A model generated the notes under the pieces. It saw only the letters and a list, made by a program, of their open reading frames with translations. It was not told the origin of the DNA and made no database searches. From NCBI GenBank assembly GCA_015143295.1, contig CM026573.1, positions 7,655,934 to 7,719,933 of the forward strand: 64,000 nucleotides of DNA, written 5' to 3'. Positions 20,481 to 32,479 of this stretch are shown here, piece after piece (position 1 is the stretch's first letter; each line of letters begins with the position of its first letter). The position numbers and the translations under genes are program-made. The DNA comes from Tetracentron sinense (taxonomy: Eukaryota; Streptophyta; Magnoliopsida; Trochodendrales; Trochodendraceae).

Positions 20481-23240
20481 GTCCTAGATATCTGGTGATT
20501 GCATGAATCTGATCCGTCGTAGCCATTGGTTTAGAGGGCCTATAATACATCACTAAATCAGCCCATTGGAACAAAGCAACTTTTGGACCATATGACATTA
20601 GCTTAAGACCCAGACCAACCAAGTTTCAGGCTCACAAATGCAAGCCCATAGTCCTGAAATGTTTCATTTTGGGCCTAATGTCTAACAGTTTGATTTTCTT
20701 TATTTTCTGTTTTGAGGCGTGCTAGCCCTACCCAACTTCTGCTTTATAGTCAAACTTGTAACCTAATTTTGATGCCCAAGTCCTAACACATTAGAATCTC
20801 ACAAACTTTGTAAAAAGTCACTGTAGAGCTCAAAAGATTTTTTTAAAAGCCTCTGATAGCTTCTCGATTGAATATTTAAGAAAAAAAAATTTGTGGCCTT
20901 TTGAAATTGACTGTCTAATTCCTACTAAGAACGACCTCTTTTCACGAATTTATTTATTGTACTTTCATTTGTGATTTCATCACAGATTGTGGAGAGTTTT
21001 GACATTGGAAATGACTGAAGATAACAAAAGAGGAACGTGGATCTCTAAGTCATTGACTACAACAATACGTTTGGATTTATTTATTTATTTACCAAGATAT
21101 CTATATTATTGGTTGTCTTAAAATAATTTATGAATTCAAGAACATGAAAATTGGCTAACCTTGTACAGTGAATGTGGGATAATGAGATGATTAAATTAAT
21201 TCACATTTATAATTAGCCATGAATTCTTTCACGAACACTTATATGTTAGGAACATTATTAATATGACAATATTACAAAAGGCCCTAAGTTGATTAAGGAG
21301 CAAAAAGCTAACTCATAAACTATTGGGATCGTACCATACTATCACGCTTTGCAGTCGACGTCACTGTGACCCACTTTGTGATGACTTTCACTGACTTTTT
21401 TCTTTTTTAAATAATCTGTGACATTTACGTAACTCTTTTCCTTGGACACTTACTTGGCCCTGTGGCAACTTGGTAGCCCCTTTCTTTGGTAGTTCACTCT
21501 AAGACTGAAACTCGAAATATTGTAACAGCTCCAATACCAAAAAAAATGACTCATTCATCTTCTTATGCACTAATTACTACAAATTAAAACTGGACCTTGG
21601 GAGGTCAACGTAGCATTCCGGGGGGGGGGGGTTTTAGGAGGGTTTGATAAAATGGTTGAGAGAGAGAGAGTGAAGAGGCGTGTGGGCCTTCCAAAGTGTT
21701 GTGCCCCTTTCTCTTGGTAACTTTTTCAAACATTTGGGTGATGTCATTGGAGGGGGGAGATTGAAAACTCTTACAGTCGGGGGAATATAAATATAAATTT
21801 TAAAAATTTTTAAAAATAAATATCTGTTTAAATTTGTTTAAATTTATCTCCTGGCGTAGTGCTCACTCTTCTTCTCCCCAATCTATTTCGAAAAGACCTG
21901 TTATCCCAGTATCTCTCTAGACTCTCTCTTCCCGTCTCACCATCTCTTCATTCGCACCTACACAACTCTCCAATTTTATGAGTAACTATCCGATTTTATG
22001 AGTCGAAAGGGTTCAATTAGTAGCTATTAAGGAAAGTGGTGTGATCGAAAACTATTTGGGGACGTAACTCCTCAAGTATTTGACTGTTGGGGCCACATAT
22101 ACCCTTCCATACTTACGGATACCACTATTCACATTCTACTCTTTAGGTGAAAGACACAACCTTTCAGCTGAAGAGCGATTTTAGTAGATGGTTGTTGGTT
22201 GTTTTAGATTTTTTCAAAAGTTGGGGGTGGACATGTGAATTCTATCTATCTGTAAGTTTGGAGGGTTATGACTCTTGGTAAATGGTGTAACCAATCCTTG
22301 AAGGGTTAATTCTTTGAAGCGTTATGACTCTTGGTAAATGGTAACTGTGTTTTTGTATTTCAAACATGTCAGAGTAATTTGTTTGGGGAGGTACGCGACT
22401 CTTAGAATATTTGGCAGGGGATGCAACTCTTCACTTTTATATATATGTTGTCAAAGGGAGAGGAGACGTGGTGGATCCGGAGGTTGTTTGGAGCTTCAAC
22501 AAGGAGAGGAACGCTACTGTTTTGCGTCTTCTCTCTCAACTGATGCCTCCCTGTTTGGCCTCCTCATTCAATGGACATTTGCTTTGAAGGATTCGCTTTG
22601 CTTTAGCCATTTGAGGGATTCAAGCGCTTGTGCCCAGTTAGCCTATCTTTATTATCATTTTTTTTTTTAATTCAAATGCTCAAGCGCTACCCCAGGAATT
22701 GTTGGAGTGCATCTATTGTCTGGTGCTATCTAAGAGATGGAAACACAATAGAATGTTTAGGTTATCTCCTTATCCCCTCCCCCCTCTTCATCTTTTTTTT
22801 TTTAAACTGCGCTACTGAAGGTATGCGTTGCATTTAATGAATGCTAATATTATTTTAATTCAAAGGCAAATTAAATAGGTCCACGCTAACGCCAAACACT
22901 TTGTTTATGATCCATCCATGATACGGTATATCCTTGATTGATCTATGTCTATACCTTTTTGTTTTTTCTAACAGTTTAAATTACTCTATGATAGTTATTT
23001 CATTTGTTTGTTTGTTTATATGTGTTGTTTATCTTCTCTGTCTTTACAGATATGTCATGTGTTTGGTGTTGCAGTACATGATGAACATGGGCTACATGGC
23101 CAGAAAGCATGATTACATAATGGGGCGGGCGACCAGGAGGATGTCGTACACCTTAGGTTTCTATTTCGTTTCTCATAGTTCTTTCTTATGCATTGGCACT
23201 ATGACATATTTATGTAGGACACGTAGCAGCCTTTAAAAGA
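20481..23240. other. Intergenic DNA without recognisable gene
   Basis: It contains a G10 run (21620), a GA tract and, near 22320-22840, several short plus-strand frames without similarity to any known family. The phrase TTATGACTCTTGGTAAATGG occurs twice (about 22265 and 22321). Nothing supports a gene. Confidence 0.45.
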
Positions 23241-23900
23241 TGAGATTAACTATGAACATGAGCTCCGGTTGAACAGTCAACCGAAGCAACCCCAAATTTG
23301 CATGTGCTTTCATAGTTAATATTGCATGTGCTTTCTTAGTTGATTGTGTCCACGATTTTTGTTTAATGTTTAGTCACTGGGTTTCTCTGATTACAGGCTT
23401 GTCTCTGAGAACTAAACAACACTCAATTGCGCATCTCTGAGGGGATGGGCTTGACTGATCATCAGTAGAAGTCGTGCAAATTACGAGGTTTAAAACAATA
23501 AAATTTATCTGTTGTCAATAATTTGTTTGAAAATTGCAGATATTCTACTAATGTTGTCACAGAGTTTGTAATGTTATTAAAGAAAATGATTCATAAATCT
23601 AAGTACTATTCTATTTCTATATGATTGATGGTATAAATTTCTGCCTATAATTTTAGTACAAAAGTCCACCCTCAAATAAAGGGAAGTTAAACTGTAATTT
23701 CAAATTTATACTCACATACATTTGTTTTTCTGGTTTGTTAGCTATCTAACTTAGTAATTAATAATAGCTCTCTTTTTTGTTTATTTGTATTATTTAATTT
23801 ATTTTGTCTTTATAATATGTGTTTGGTGATGGCATCACATAATAAACATAGCAAGGATGACATAAGGACGGTGTTCTTCATGATGCACACCTTATGACTG
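22970..23900. repeat. Diverged direct duplication, ~780 bp period
   Basis: The phrase TGTGTTTGGTGTTGCAGTAC then ATGATGAACATGGGC near 23057 recurs as TGTGTTTGGTGATGGCATCA then CATAATAAACATAGC near 23818. Both copies are preceded by similar T-rich tracts. The short plus-strand frame at 22934-23236 lies in the first copy and is not recognised. Confidence 0.45.
23244..23305. mobile_element. Single end of the MITE family seen at 231-437
   Basis: GAGATTAACTATGAACATGA, then TCCGGTTGAACAG and CAACCGAAGCAACCC match the left arm of the complete element. No right arm follows, so it is a truncated copy. Confidence 0.7.
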
Positions 23901-24645
23901 GGAAAAACAGGAAGGCGGAAGGTTCACGATATTTTTCTGAATAGGTTGCTGACTGAAGTCAATTCAGAGATAAGACTAAGGTTAAAGTCAAAACATTTGA
24001 AGGAAATGAAACACCTTAGCAGCATTCGAGTGATTAGGTGGAACCTGGTGTACATAATTTGATTGCCTCTTAATTTAGGAGATGGAGATGTGTGAGGTTT
24101 CTTACTATTGTTCCTCCTGTCTGTATAGTGATTAAGTTGGATTTGTCCATGTATTATTGTCTTTCATTTTTTCTTCTTTGAAGCATCTGAACATAATTCT
24201 TATGGTTTATACTAAAGAAGCATAATGAATATTTTGCCCAATATGGGAGGGTTCTAAAGGTGTATATTTGCTTGGACAACTGGTGGTGCTTCTCACCATT
24301 CTTTGAACAACATTTGTTGTGGGTCACTTTAATCACTTAAAATTATCTTATACTACAATTTAATATTTGTTCCATATTTTAATCTTCCCAAAATTTTCCA
24401 TGCTTTAATGCTTGCCCCAAATGTTTAAATATTTTCTTGTTTATTGTTCATAATTTAATCTTTGAAAGCATGATTAAAATATGTGGAGTTGCACAAACAG
24501 ACTTTAGCTCTCCATATATTGAAATATTTTTACTGAAGTTACACAATGAGACTAGAACTCTCCTTGTATTGTATTATTTTCTCTGGAGTTACACAATGAG
24601 ACTATAACTCTCCATGTAATGTATTTTTTTTAAATATATTTCTTA

Positions 24646-24794
24646 GAGCATTCCTAGCAGCCTCATCAAAATTTACTCACCCAAATAGTCAAAACTCACT
24701 TTTTTCTATTTCTTAGTTTGAAGAGACTGCTGGAAACCCATTTTTGCAAATTTTAGTGTTTTGACTCACCAAAATAAGGCTGCTAGGAATGCTC
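24646..24794. mobile_element. Tourist-like MITE, 149 bp
   Basis: Perfect 18-bp terminal inverted repeat GAGCATTCCTAGCAGCCT, flanked by TTA on both sides (24643-24645, 24795-24797). Inner arms TCAAAATTTACTCA and its imperfect inverse extend the pairing. Confidence 0.9.
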
Positions 24795-25077
24795 TTAGAT
24801 GTAAACCAATATTATTTTTGGTAGGTTTCTCTTTAACTTAATTGAGTTTAGGACTTTTTGGTATGTCATGAGAGAAATATTTTGGAATTTTTCCTTGCTT
24901 CCAATTCTTTTAATGTAATACAATTACTTTTTTTGGTATATACTAACCCTATTACTTAAACATTTTTTCCCTATTTTAGTTTCCGTGCATCGCATGGGCT
25001 TCTAACTAGTTAATAAGTATGGGGTGAAGCACCCACAATAATGTTTTTAACAATGGCCACCGATCTTTGGAGTTTCA

Positions 25078-25900
25078 TTGTAAGCACCCCGATTTTAAGC
25101 ACCCCAATTTTGCACCCATTTAGTGTCTTTTTTAACCCTTCAAAAGCTTTTCAAAATCCTTTAAAACCATTTTCAAACTCTCTTTTTCCACACCTTCGAT
25201 TTTCAAAAGCGCCCCTGAGGTGTAAAATGCCTATGTAGAGCAAAATGACCAAAATACCATTTTTTTGAAATTTATCAATTCAATTTCGGTTGTTTTCAGG
25301 CACAAATCGGACTCAAAATGCAAAATCTAGCTTTCGGGGAACCAAGGTATGACACATGGCACTAGAAGAAAACAAAAATATATATTTTAGCCTCAAGGGG
25401 GGCGCTACTTCAAGTAGTGCTCACCCCTAATGGCTCCCTACTTTTTCTGACTCCTGCCCCTGTCGACCTCTTTTGTGCATCCCATAGGGGAGGGTGCTAC
25501 TTCAAATAGCGTCCCGCCCTATTTGCACCTCTTTGTCGCTCTACTGTTCACACCACCTTGCTTTTCAAAAATATTTGGAAAAGTGCGCTACTTGAAGGAA
25601 CACCCCACTATTTTCAAACCTATAAATACCCCATCACTTCTCTCTTAATTTTCATTCAAAACCTCTCTCTCTCTCTCTTCTTTGAAAAATCTCTGCTTTT
25701 GCAACTTAGCAATCCCAAGAAAGTTGATTTCAAAGAATCAATTCTCAGGAGCTGATCTTATTTCAAAAATCATTTGGATTTCCCAAATGGTAATATTTAT
25801 TGGCCCATGTCACTTTTAGTCTTTGTTTTACTTTACATAGGCTTTAAACTTGATTTTTTAATTGCTCTACTTTTTTTTTTAGTGCTTAATCTTTGCCTGT
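25078..25900 (+). other. Possible LTR remnant
   Basis: It begins TGTAAGCACCCCGATTTT, includes a TATAAATA box near 25621 followed by a CT-rich leader-like tract (25660-25680), and runs into tandem repeats. This resembles a long plant LTR, but no second LTR, terminus or target duplication was found. Confidence 0.3.
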
Positions 25901-25917
25901 ATTACTTGCCAGACCCA

Positions 25918-26112
25918 GCCGAATATCTGCCCGAACTTTGGTTCAAACCTAGCCTACTATAGCCGAACCTCTGTCCGAACTTTGGTTCAAACCTATCCTA
26001 TCCTAGCTGAACCTCTGTCTGAACTTTAATTCAATCCTAGCCTACTCTAGCTAAACCTCTGCCTAAACTTCAGTTCAAACCTAGTCTATCCTAACCAAGC
26101 CCTTGTTCGACC
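25918..26112. repeat. 44-bp tandem repeat, about 4.4 copies
   Basis: Units of the form GCCGAACCTCTGTCCGAACT then TTGGTTCAAACCTA follow one another with a constant 44-bp period, and similarity decays to the right. A second short tandem array of about 30 bp (CTCATTGCTC...GAGCTTAAACTG) follows at about 26129-26240. Confidence 0.88.
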
Positions 26113-26399
26113 CTTGTTCAAACCTCATCCATTGCTCATTGGTATAAGTCTAAATTGTCCTGCTGCTCTTTGGCACGAGCTTAAACTGCCTCATTGCTCC
26201 TCAGTATGAGCTTAAACTGCTCAAATGCTCCCAGATATGAGATAAAATTATTGAGCCTCCATCTAATCAACTTAACCCTCGCTCAAATAAATCAAATTAT
26301 CAACTTCTCCTAGAACTAGAGGAGATGGGATCATTCATCTCTGATTTGTTTTCTAGATTACAAATATTATTTTGAGTAAGTGAAAATATCATTCATCTC

Positions 26400-28410
26400 A
26401 GTCAATCATTCCCCAATTTCAGAAACCTCAAATTGCAAAACCCTAACAATAACATATATATTTGAAGAAGAAAAATAATAGATACAAATGAATCAAAGAC
26501 AAAGAAGAAGAAGAGGGTGGAAAGAACCTGTGTGGGCCGTGTCTTCTCCAATGGTCGCAAGCTCCCTCTCCTTCGATCTTCTCCTTTTCCAAACCCTTTG
26601 GCTGATGCGAAAGTTGTATTTCTTTTCAAACTTAGGGTCTTTTTTTATGAAACAAAAACTCTATCATAAACACTCTGCACAATCAGGGCAATTAAATCTA
26701 TTGTTTTAAGCAGTAATAATCAGCTCCACGGCCTATTATGTTCTTCGTTGTTTTTAATGCAATCAATTTCATCATAATCGATTATTATAAGCAAACCGAA
26801 CGCAATGATTCGTCACCGATTATCATGAAATCAATTTTAAGTGATTAAATTGCTTAAAATAATTCAAACCAAACGGGCCTTAAGCATATTGTACTTAACT
26901 CTATCATAGAAGTATAAGATTTGAACAAGAAAAAATAGGATATCAAAATATTTACTTTACGATGATGAAATAATGTTAAGCCACAGACAACTAGAGTTGT
27001 TGTAATGATTAGCTGAATAGTGATGAAATCTAAGTAACCAAAGTGCGGAGCGGGAGCAAGAGCGGGACCGGGAGCACGAGAGCATCAATTTCAATTTAGG
27101 TTAGGGCTGAGAGCACTGCTATATATATATGTGTGTGTGTATGTATGTCTGTATGTATGTATACTGATGGTTCTTGAGAATTACTTGAACAAGCAAATAT
27201 ATCTTTTTTCACATTCTAAACTATAAGAAACAATTGATAAAACCATTCATTATTCAAATTTGTAGTCACATTAAATACGGTGATGATTGATATATTAAAT
27301 GTCTCATTCCAAATTCAATTACATGATCACCAATAATTAACAAACCTTACAAGAATCTTGAAATTTACAAAAGCAAATAACAAAATACACCCCACTTAAC
27401 ATGAAAAATAAGAATAAAAATGAAGCCTTACACAAAACTTGTGTTCTCTAAGTAGGTGATCATCTACAAAAATCATAAACAACACTCTCTATAAATCATA
27501 AACCGTACTCTACAAAAATTGAAACCGCGCTCCCAAGGTGAGGATGAGGTTTGAGAGTGGGAGCAAGGTTCAAGTTAGGAAGTTTGAGTTACTAAGGATG
27601 AAATAATGTTAAGCCACGAGAAGTTAGAGTCATTGTAACGGTTATTAAAACCAGTCTGGATCCTCTTTGACAGAAGCCAGAGAAAATGCCTTTGGCTTTC
27701 ACCAATAATGCCTACTTTTTGAAGTCGTTATTCTAATAACCAAGGGTAGAGATATATTCTAAGGGTAAAAGATTCTTAAAGAGTGATGTTTATAGAGAAG
27801 TAAACATCACAAATGCAGCTGCCCCTCTGGCTCAGGTGGTTTAGGTGTGGCCCTCTCATGAGAGTGGTCTTGAGATCAATCCAGGGATGAGGAGGTTTTG
27901 ATAACATGACAAGCAAAGTTACACTCACCAGTTACTAACCCTAGCTACTAAAGGTAGATAAATTTAAATGATGCCTTTAACAAATCTTGTGTTTCAAAAA
28001 GACAATTTTTAACAAGTCTTGGAGTCTAATAAGTTTTAGGGCCTTTACGCCCTTTTGATGGGTTGTTAAACCCTTGGTCATTTATATCTACAGGTTAATA
28101 TTATACCCTGGGCCAAGACATCTTTGGGGGAATAGATAAGACTTTTTTTTGATAGATAAGACTTGTGGTTTAGCAAGCAAGGTGGACAATCGCTAACAAA
28201 GGTAGGCGCCTTCACACACCAAAAGAGGAGGTACAAGCGGGGGTGTTTCCTTTGTACGTCAGCCTACTTAGAGCATGTAGAGAGAAAATGTCGTTGCACG
28301 ATACTTGAGGTGGTGGCATAAAATATCCGAACCGTTATCCATTTGTAGATATCAATTTAGCTGTTACAAGATATTCGGGATTTAATGTGCCTACGCAGTT
28401 CTATAAAAGG
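26400..28410. other. Intergenic DNA with minor repeats
   Basis: AACCAAACGGGCC at about 26867 looks like a single Tourist-like end. The phrase GATGAAATAATGTTAAGCCA occurs twice (about 26962 and 27598). A (TATG)n-rich stretch lies at 27119-27162. No gene is supported. Confidence 0.45.
27815..27935 (+). mobile_element. Possible SINE head
   Basis: GGCTCAGGTGGTTTAGGTGTGG resembles an A box, and TCTTGAGATCAATCCAGG resembles a B box about 35 bp later. No tail or target duplication was identified. Confidence 0.4.
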
Positions 28411-28415
28411 AAATA

Positions 28416-28586
28416 GTTAACGTACCCATGAATTCCATTTCCAAACCTAAGGCACCACCTCATTGGTGAATTATCGTACCCATGAATTCCATTTCCAAAC
28501 CTTGGTTTGCTTTTAAGAGAGGGGGGGGGGGGGCATCCACCAATGAGGTGGTGCCTTAGGGAAATGGAATTCATGGGTACGTTAGT
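28416..28586. mobile_element. Foldback element with ~50-bp arms
   Basis: The left arm (TTAACGTACCCATGAATTCC, ATTTCC, CTAAGGCACCACCTCATTGG) is matched by its near-perfect inverse at 28540-28586. Between them lies a second partial copy of the left arm and a G14 run. No clear target duplication is seen. Confidence 0.7.
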
Positions 28587-28589
28587 GTA

Positions 28590-29730
28590 GGTGGGACTGG
28601 TATCAATTGATCAAGCCATTATCCTGATTAACGAGTCTTTGATTCACCTTAGTGTTCTCTTTTATCTTAAATATGCTCTCCCATCCCTTTCTGCTACAAG
28701 TCTACCCGATCTCTTTTTCTTTTATAAGTCAGTATGGTCATACTTAAGTTTAGACTACTTTGTGATCACCTTTCTACCTTTCAGTGTGCTTACATAACCA
28801 TCTAACTGAGCTCTTTCAAAATCAATCATTTACACACCTTGTAACAAAAACAAAAAACCAAATGTTTGCAAGGACTGAGATCATCATTCTATGTCTCACT
28901 CGTTGATTTTTTTCTTCAAGAAGTTAAAAGCATGTGTATGATGGTGACATTCTACTATATGTAGCACTAGCGTTGTTGCCAGGTTGTATCTGCCAAAACA
29001 TGGGCATAATAGGGTAGGCCCCACACAACAGAGATGGCCCCCATGATTTTGTAGATACAACCGGCAACAGCGCAACATCTAGCGTTGTTGCCCATCCGAA
29101 CTCTTTTTCTTGGTCACTGTATAACAATGAAAAATATCCAAACTCATTGGATAATGACAAGTGTATTACTTTTTCATGTTTTGAAAATCGGTACAAATCA
29201 TAATTTTCTTATTAATTTTTAAAAAAAAATCTTGTTGAAGTAGTAGTAATACTAGGTGTTACACCAGCGATGGAAGTTTAGATAAAAATTGAATTTTACA
29301 TGTAGGGCTAACACTCCTCTAACAACCCCGTCATCCCCTTATTAAGATCATTTGGTCGGGCTTATATAAGTCCCAGGAGATCTCTCACAAGGGCCCAACA
29401 AATGGCAGGTTTGGCATAACACTTCTAGAATACTAGTCACAACTTTACTCTTTCTCACTTTCTCTTGGAGAGAAACACCTATGACATTGAGTGGTGAATG
29501 CCCCCTCGTCTTAAATGCTCACCATACTCATACAAATTTTAACTAGTTGCCAAAAAAAGTGTTAACCGTTAACGAATGTTCCTCCCATAGAAAAAGTGGA
29601 AAAGAAAGAAACCGGCTTAGTACAACTTTACCACCTATATGGGGAAGACCCACAACCACATTCGGTTGGAGCCACGTGTCTTGAAGTTTCCAGCAAAAGC
29701 CTAATACAATTGACTCGAATCATTTACCTT
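28590..29730. other. Intergenic DNA, nothing recognised
   Basis: No supported gene. Short inverted words around GCGTTGTTGCC (28970 and 29085) are present without a clear element. Confidence 0.4.
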
Positions 29731-29733
29731 ACC

Positions 29734-29876
29734 CTATGTTTGGTTGTCAAGAAAATAAGTAGAAACATGAAAAAGAAAAGAAAATTAGACAAAACCCAAC
29801 TAAAAATTGTATTAAAAATCCAAAATTTTCTTTTCTTTTCCATGTTTTCATCAATTTTCTCGGCAACCAAACATAG
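29734..29876. mobile_element. MITE, about 143 bp
   Basis: Ends CTATGTTTGGTTGTCAAGAA and, inverted, CTATGTTTGGTTGCCGAGAA pair over 23 bp with two mismatches. The GTTTGG-type terminus is Tourist-like, but the target duplication is ambiguous. Confidence 0.65.
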
Positions 29877-29959
29877 CATTAGTGTTAACTAACGGGAAAT
29901 TCAAAGGGTATGTGTCGGCTCCCCAATCGTTAAGACTTGATTTTTTTTTTATGGGTCCT

Positions 29960-30200
29960 GAGAGGACCCAAGGCCCTCTTCTAAGCTGACCGCAGTGTCC
30001 CCGTGCCCCTTTTAACACCTCTTAAACTATGGTTAAACTTAATTAAATTAAAATTAATAATTTTGTTTTTTAATTTGTTTTTCTAAAAATCATGGTTAGA
30101 TTGCTTAATCCTAGGGGATGAGTGAATCCTAACCATAGTTGATGAGTGAAAAAGGGACTGTGGACCATTGAGATCGCCAGGTCAGCTTCTAAGCTGACCT
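29960..30200. mobile_element. Decayed relative of the Mutator-type hairpin elements
   Basis: Shares TTTTAACACCTCTTAAAC and TAGGGGATGAGTGAATC with the intact elements at 30248 and 32111. It is bordered by TTCTAAGCTGACC in inverted and direct copies. The borders are unclear. Confidence 0.45.
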
Positions 30201-30247
30201 TGGGTTCCGTTTTCCGTTTTCCATTTCCCATTTTTTATTTTATTTTT

Positions 30248-30605
30248 GACTCGTAATATTCTCCAGTTGTAACTGGTTTTTCCAAAACCGGTTACAACCC
30301 CATGAGGTGGCCACGTGTCCCTTTTTACACCCCTTAACCGTGGTTAAGATTCACTCGCCTCTAGGGTTCACCCACCTATCTTTGGTTTTTAGAAAAAAAT
30401 ATTTTAAAAAAATTAATCCTAAGAGTTAGTGAATTTTAACCACAGTTAATAATTTTTTTATTATTTTTTAAAAAAACCAAGGATATGTGACTACCTTAGT
30501 GGTGAATCCTAGGGGTGGGTGAATCTTACCACAGTTAAGAGGTGTCAAAAGGGACATGTGGCCACCTCAGGGCTAACCGGTTACAATTGGAAAAGATTAC
30601 GAGTC
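30248..30605. mobile_element. Mutator-type hairpin MITE, 358 bp
   Basis: Inverted repeats start GACTCGTAAT, continue CCAGTTGTAACTGG/CCAATTGTAACCGG and extend for well over 100 bp (GGTGGCCAC, CTTAACCGTGGTTAAGATTC). A 9-bp direct repeat TTTATTTTT flanks it at 30239-30247 and 30606-30614, the duplication length of Mutator-like elements. Because the target is AT-rich, the duplication is somewhat less decisive. Confidence 0.78.
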
Positions 30606-30833
30606 TTTATTTTTTGATTTTCAATAAATAGAGCTTGTCTAGGGCTGAGATCTTCCCGAGACGACCGTGTGTCTGACTCTCACGTGGGGGTGTAAAAAAA
30701 ACAGCATGGGATTCGAAAAACATTCGAATCCCGAGCATAGACAAACGGTCTCATGCTAGTCTCGGCCCTAGACGGTCTCCGTACTCATGCTAACCATTGG
30801 GGCATCCTCCGAATTTGTACCGGTGAGGGTTTT

Positions 30834-31106
30834 GGATTGTCTCTGGCGACCCAAGAAAGGGCTTGTCTCGGGGTTCCATAGAATAAAGGACAAGTGGTGG
30901 AGAAGTCAAAATCATGGGGCCCCATAATTTTTTACTTCACCGCACATAATTAGACATGTGGTGGTAAGTGTGTGAGAATAAGGGGGATAGATATCAAATG
31001 GGGAGAAGTCAAAATCATGGGAATAAAATAAAATGACTTCTCCCCATTTTTATGTCAACTGTCGCAGAAAGTATGGAACCCCGAGAGGGGTCGCCAGAGA
31101 CAATCC
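30834..31106. mobile_element. MITE with ~45-bp terminal inverted repeats
   Basis: Both ends read GGATTGTCTCTGGCGACCC inward, followed by TCTCGGGGTTCCATA. Inside, AGTCAAAATCATGGG occurs twice. Flanking 9-mers GAGGGTTTT and GAGGCCATT are only partly alike, so the target duplication is uncertain. Confidence 0.75.
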
Positions 31107-31789
31107 GAGGCCATTGGCGAGGGGTGGACCAGCAATAAGTGGAGGTGCAGGAAAAACTTGTATTATCATCTCATTTTGCAGCTAGTACGTGTAATCAAGT
31201 AATAAAATGGGGGAAACGGTGACTGTCACTCCCCACAGAATTTACCAAGAAAGGAGATGTCTGTACCCGATGGTGTTCTTAGGCCTTGTTTGGTTAAATT
31301 TCTCATAGAAGAAAAAAAAACTTCTTAGAAAGTACTTCGAATGAAGCAACTCGTAAAGAAGTGTGCATAAGTCATTCTAAAAACATTTACGTTTGGTTTA
31401 CATATGTGAAAATTTATTCTTGTAATTTAAAAAATCAAAAAATATTGTATGGTTTACACTTCTGAAAAGTTATTCTTAAATGCTTCTATTTGATTAAGTT
31501 TTTCTTTGTTTTTATTCCCATTTTTTTCCTTTTGAACAAAAAAATCTCTTCCATTTATAATAAAAACACAAAATAGATGTTTATTACATAGATGGTTTAT
31601 TAAGATATTTCCAAAGGGATTGAAGCCCTAAGTCGGTTTATAGGTACTCCCATATATACTCGCTAATCGTAACCGTTTATAAACAACTACTAAGGGTAAG
31701 GATTTGAGTTGACTAATTCTTGAAGCCCTAACTACTCCATTGGTATAAGGGTGGAGATAGAATCCCAACCAATTGTGATTGAGCTTTGG

Positions 31790-32015
31790 GAGAATTCAAT
31801 CGCACCCACAAGCCAACACGTGTCCCTTTTAACCTATATTAGATGTAGTTAAGATTCATTAACCCTTAGGGTTCACCAATATAATTTTTGTTCTCCGGAA
31901 AAAAATATTTAACTATGGTTAAGAATTTTTTGCCCCTTAGAGTTAATATTTTTAATAAGCATAATTGATTGGGATTAAAAAGGATTTGTGTTAGCTTGAG
32001 GGTGTGATTGAACTC
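31790..32015. mobile_element. Decayed relative of the Mutator-type hairpin elements
   Basis: Shares ACACGTGTCCCTTTTAAC, GTTAAGATTCATTAACCC and the AACTATGGTTAA words of the family. An inverted pair, AATTCAATCGCACCC and GGTGTGATTGAA, marks likely borders. Confidence 0.45.
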
Positions 32016-32110
32016 TCTCTAAGTTTTCAATCTCCCCATGTTCAATTGCAATTGGATGTGATGAGTTTTTTTAAAGGACAAAGAAAGCAACCTGCACATG
32101 CTTTATATGA

Positions 32111-32475
32111 CTGGTGATCTTCTCCAGTTGTAACCGGTTTTTGACAAAACTGGTTACTCCCCTGTGGTCATCAAATGACCCTTTTTACACTTCTTAACTG
32201 TGGTTAAGATTCACTTACCCCTAGGGTTCACCCACCTATATTTGGTTTTTAGAAAAAATATCTAAAATAAATTAACCCTAGGAGTTGGTAAATTTTAACC
32301 AAGGTTAACAAATTTTTTTAATATTTTTAAAAAAAAAACCAAGGATAGGTTGGTTAACCTTAGGGGTGAGTGAATCTTAACCATAATTAAGAGGTCTCAA
32401 AAGGGAGATGTGGCCACCTCAGGGGTGTAACCGGTTTTGGCAAAACCGGTTACAACTGGAGAGGAATAGGTGCCG
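32111..32475. mobile_element. Mutator-type hairpin MITE, second copy, about 365 bp
   Basis: Same family and orientation as the copy at 30248: TTCTCCAGTTGTAACCGG on the left and its inverse on the right, with the same CTTAACTGTGGTTAAGATTC and CCCCTAGGGTTCACCCACC interior. Flanking TTTATATGA and TTTATATAT share the first seven of nine bases. Confidence 0.72.
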
Positions 32476-32479
32476 CTTT

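Noticed and set aside
22338..23236. Three short plus-strand frames considered as a small gene
   Set aside because: No domain, no splice-consistent joining and low-complexity composition; the last one lies in a diverged duplication.
25918..26112. Regular repeats considered as a CRISPR-like array
   Set aside because: Units are contiguous 44-bp repeats with no unique spacers, in a plant nuclear context.
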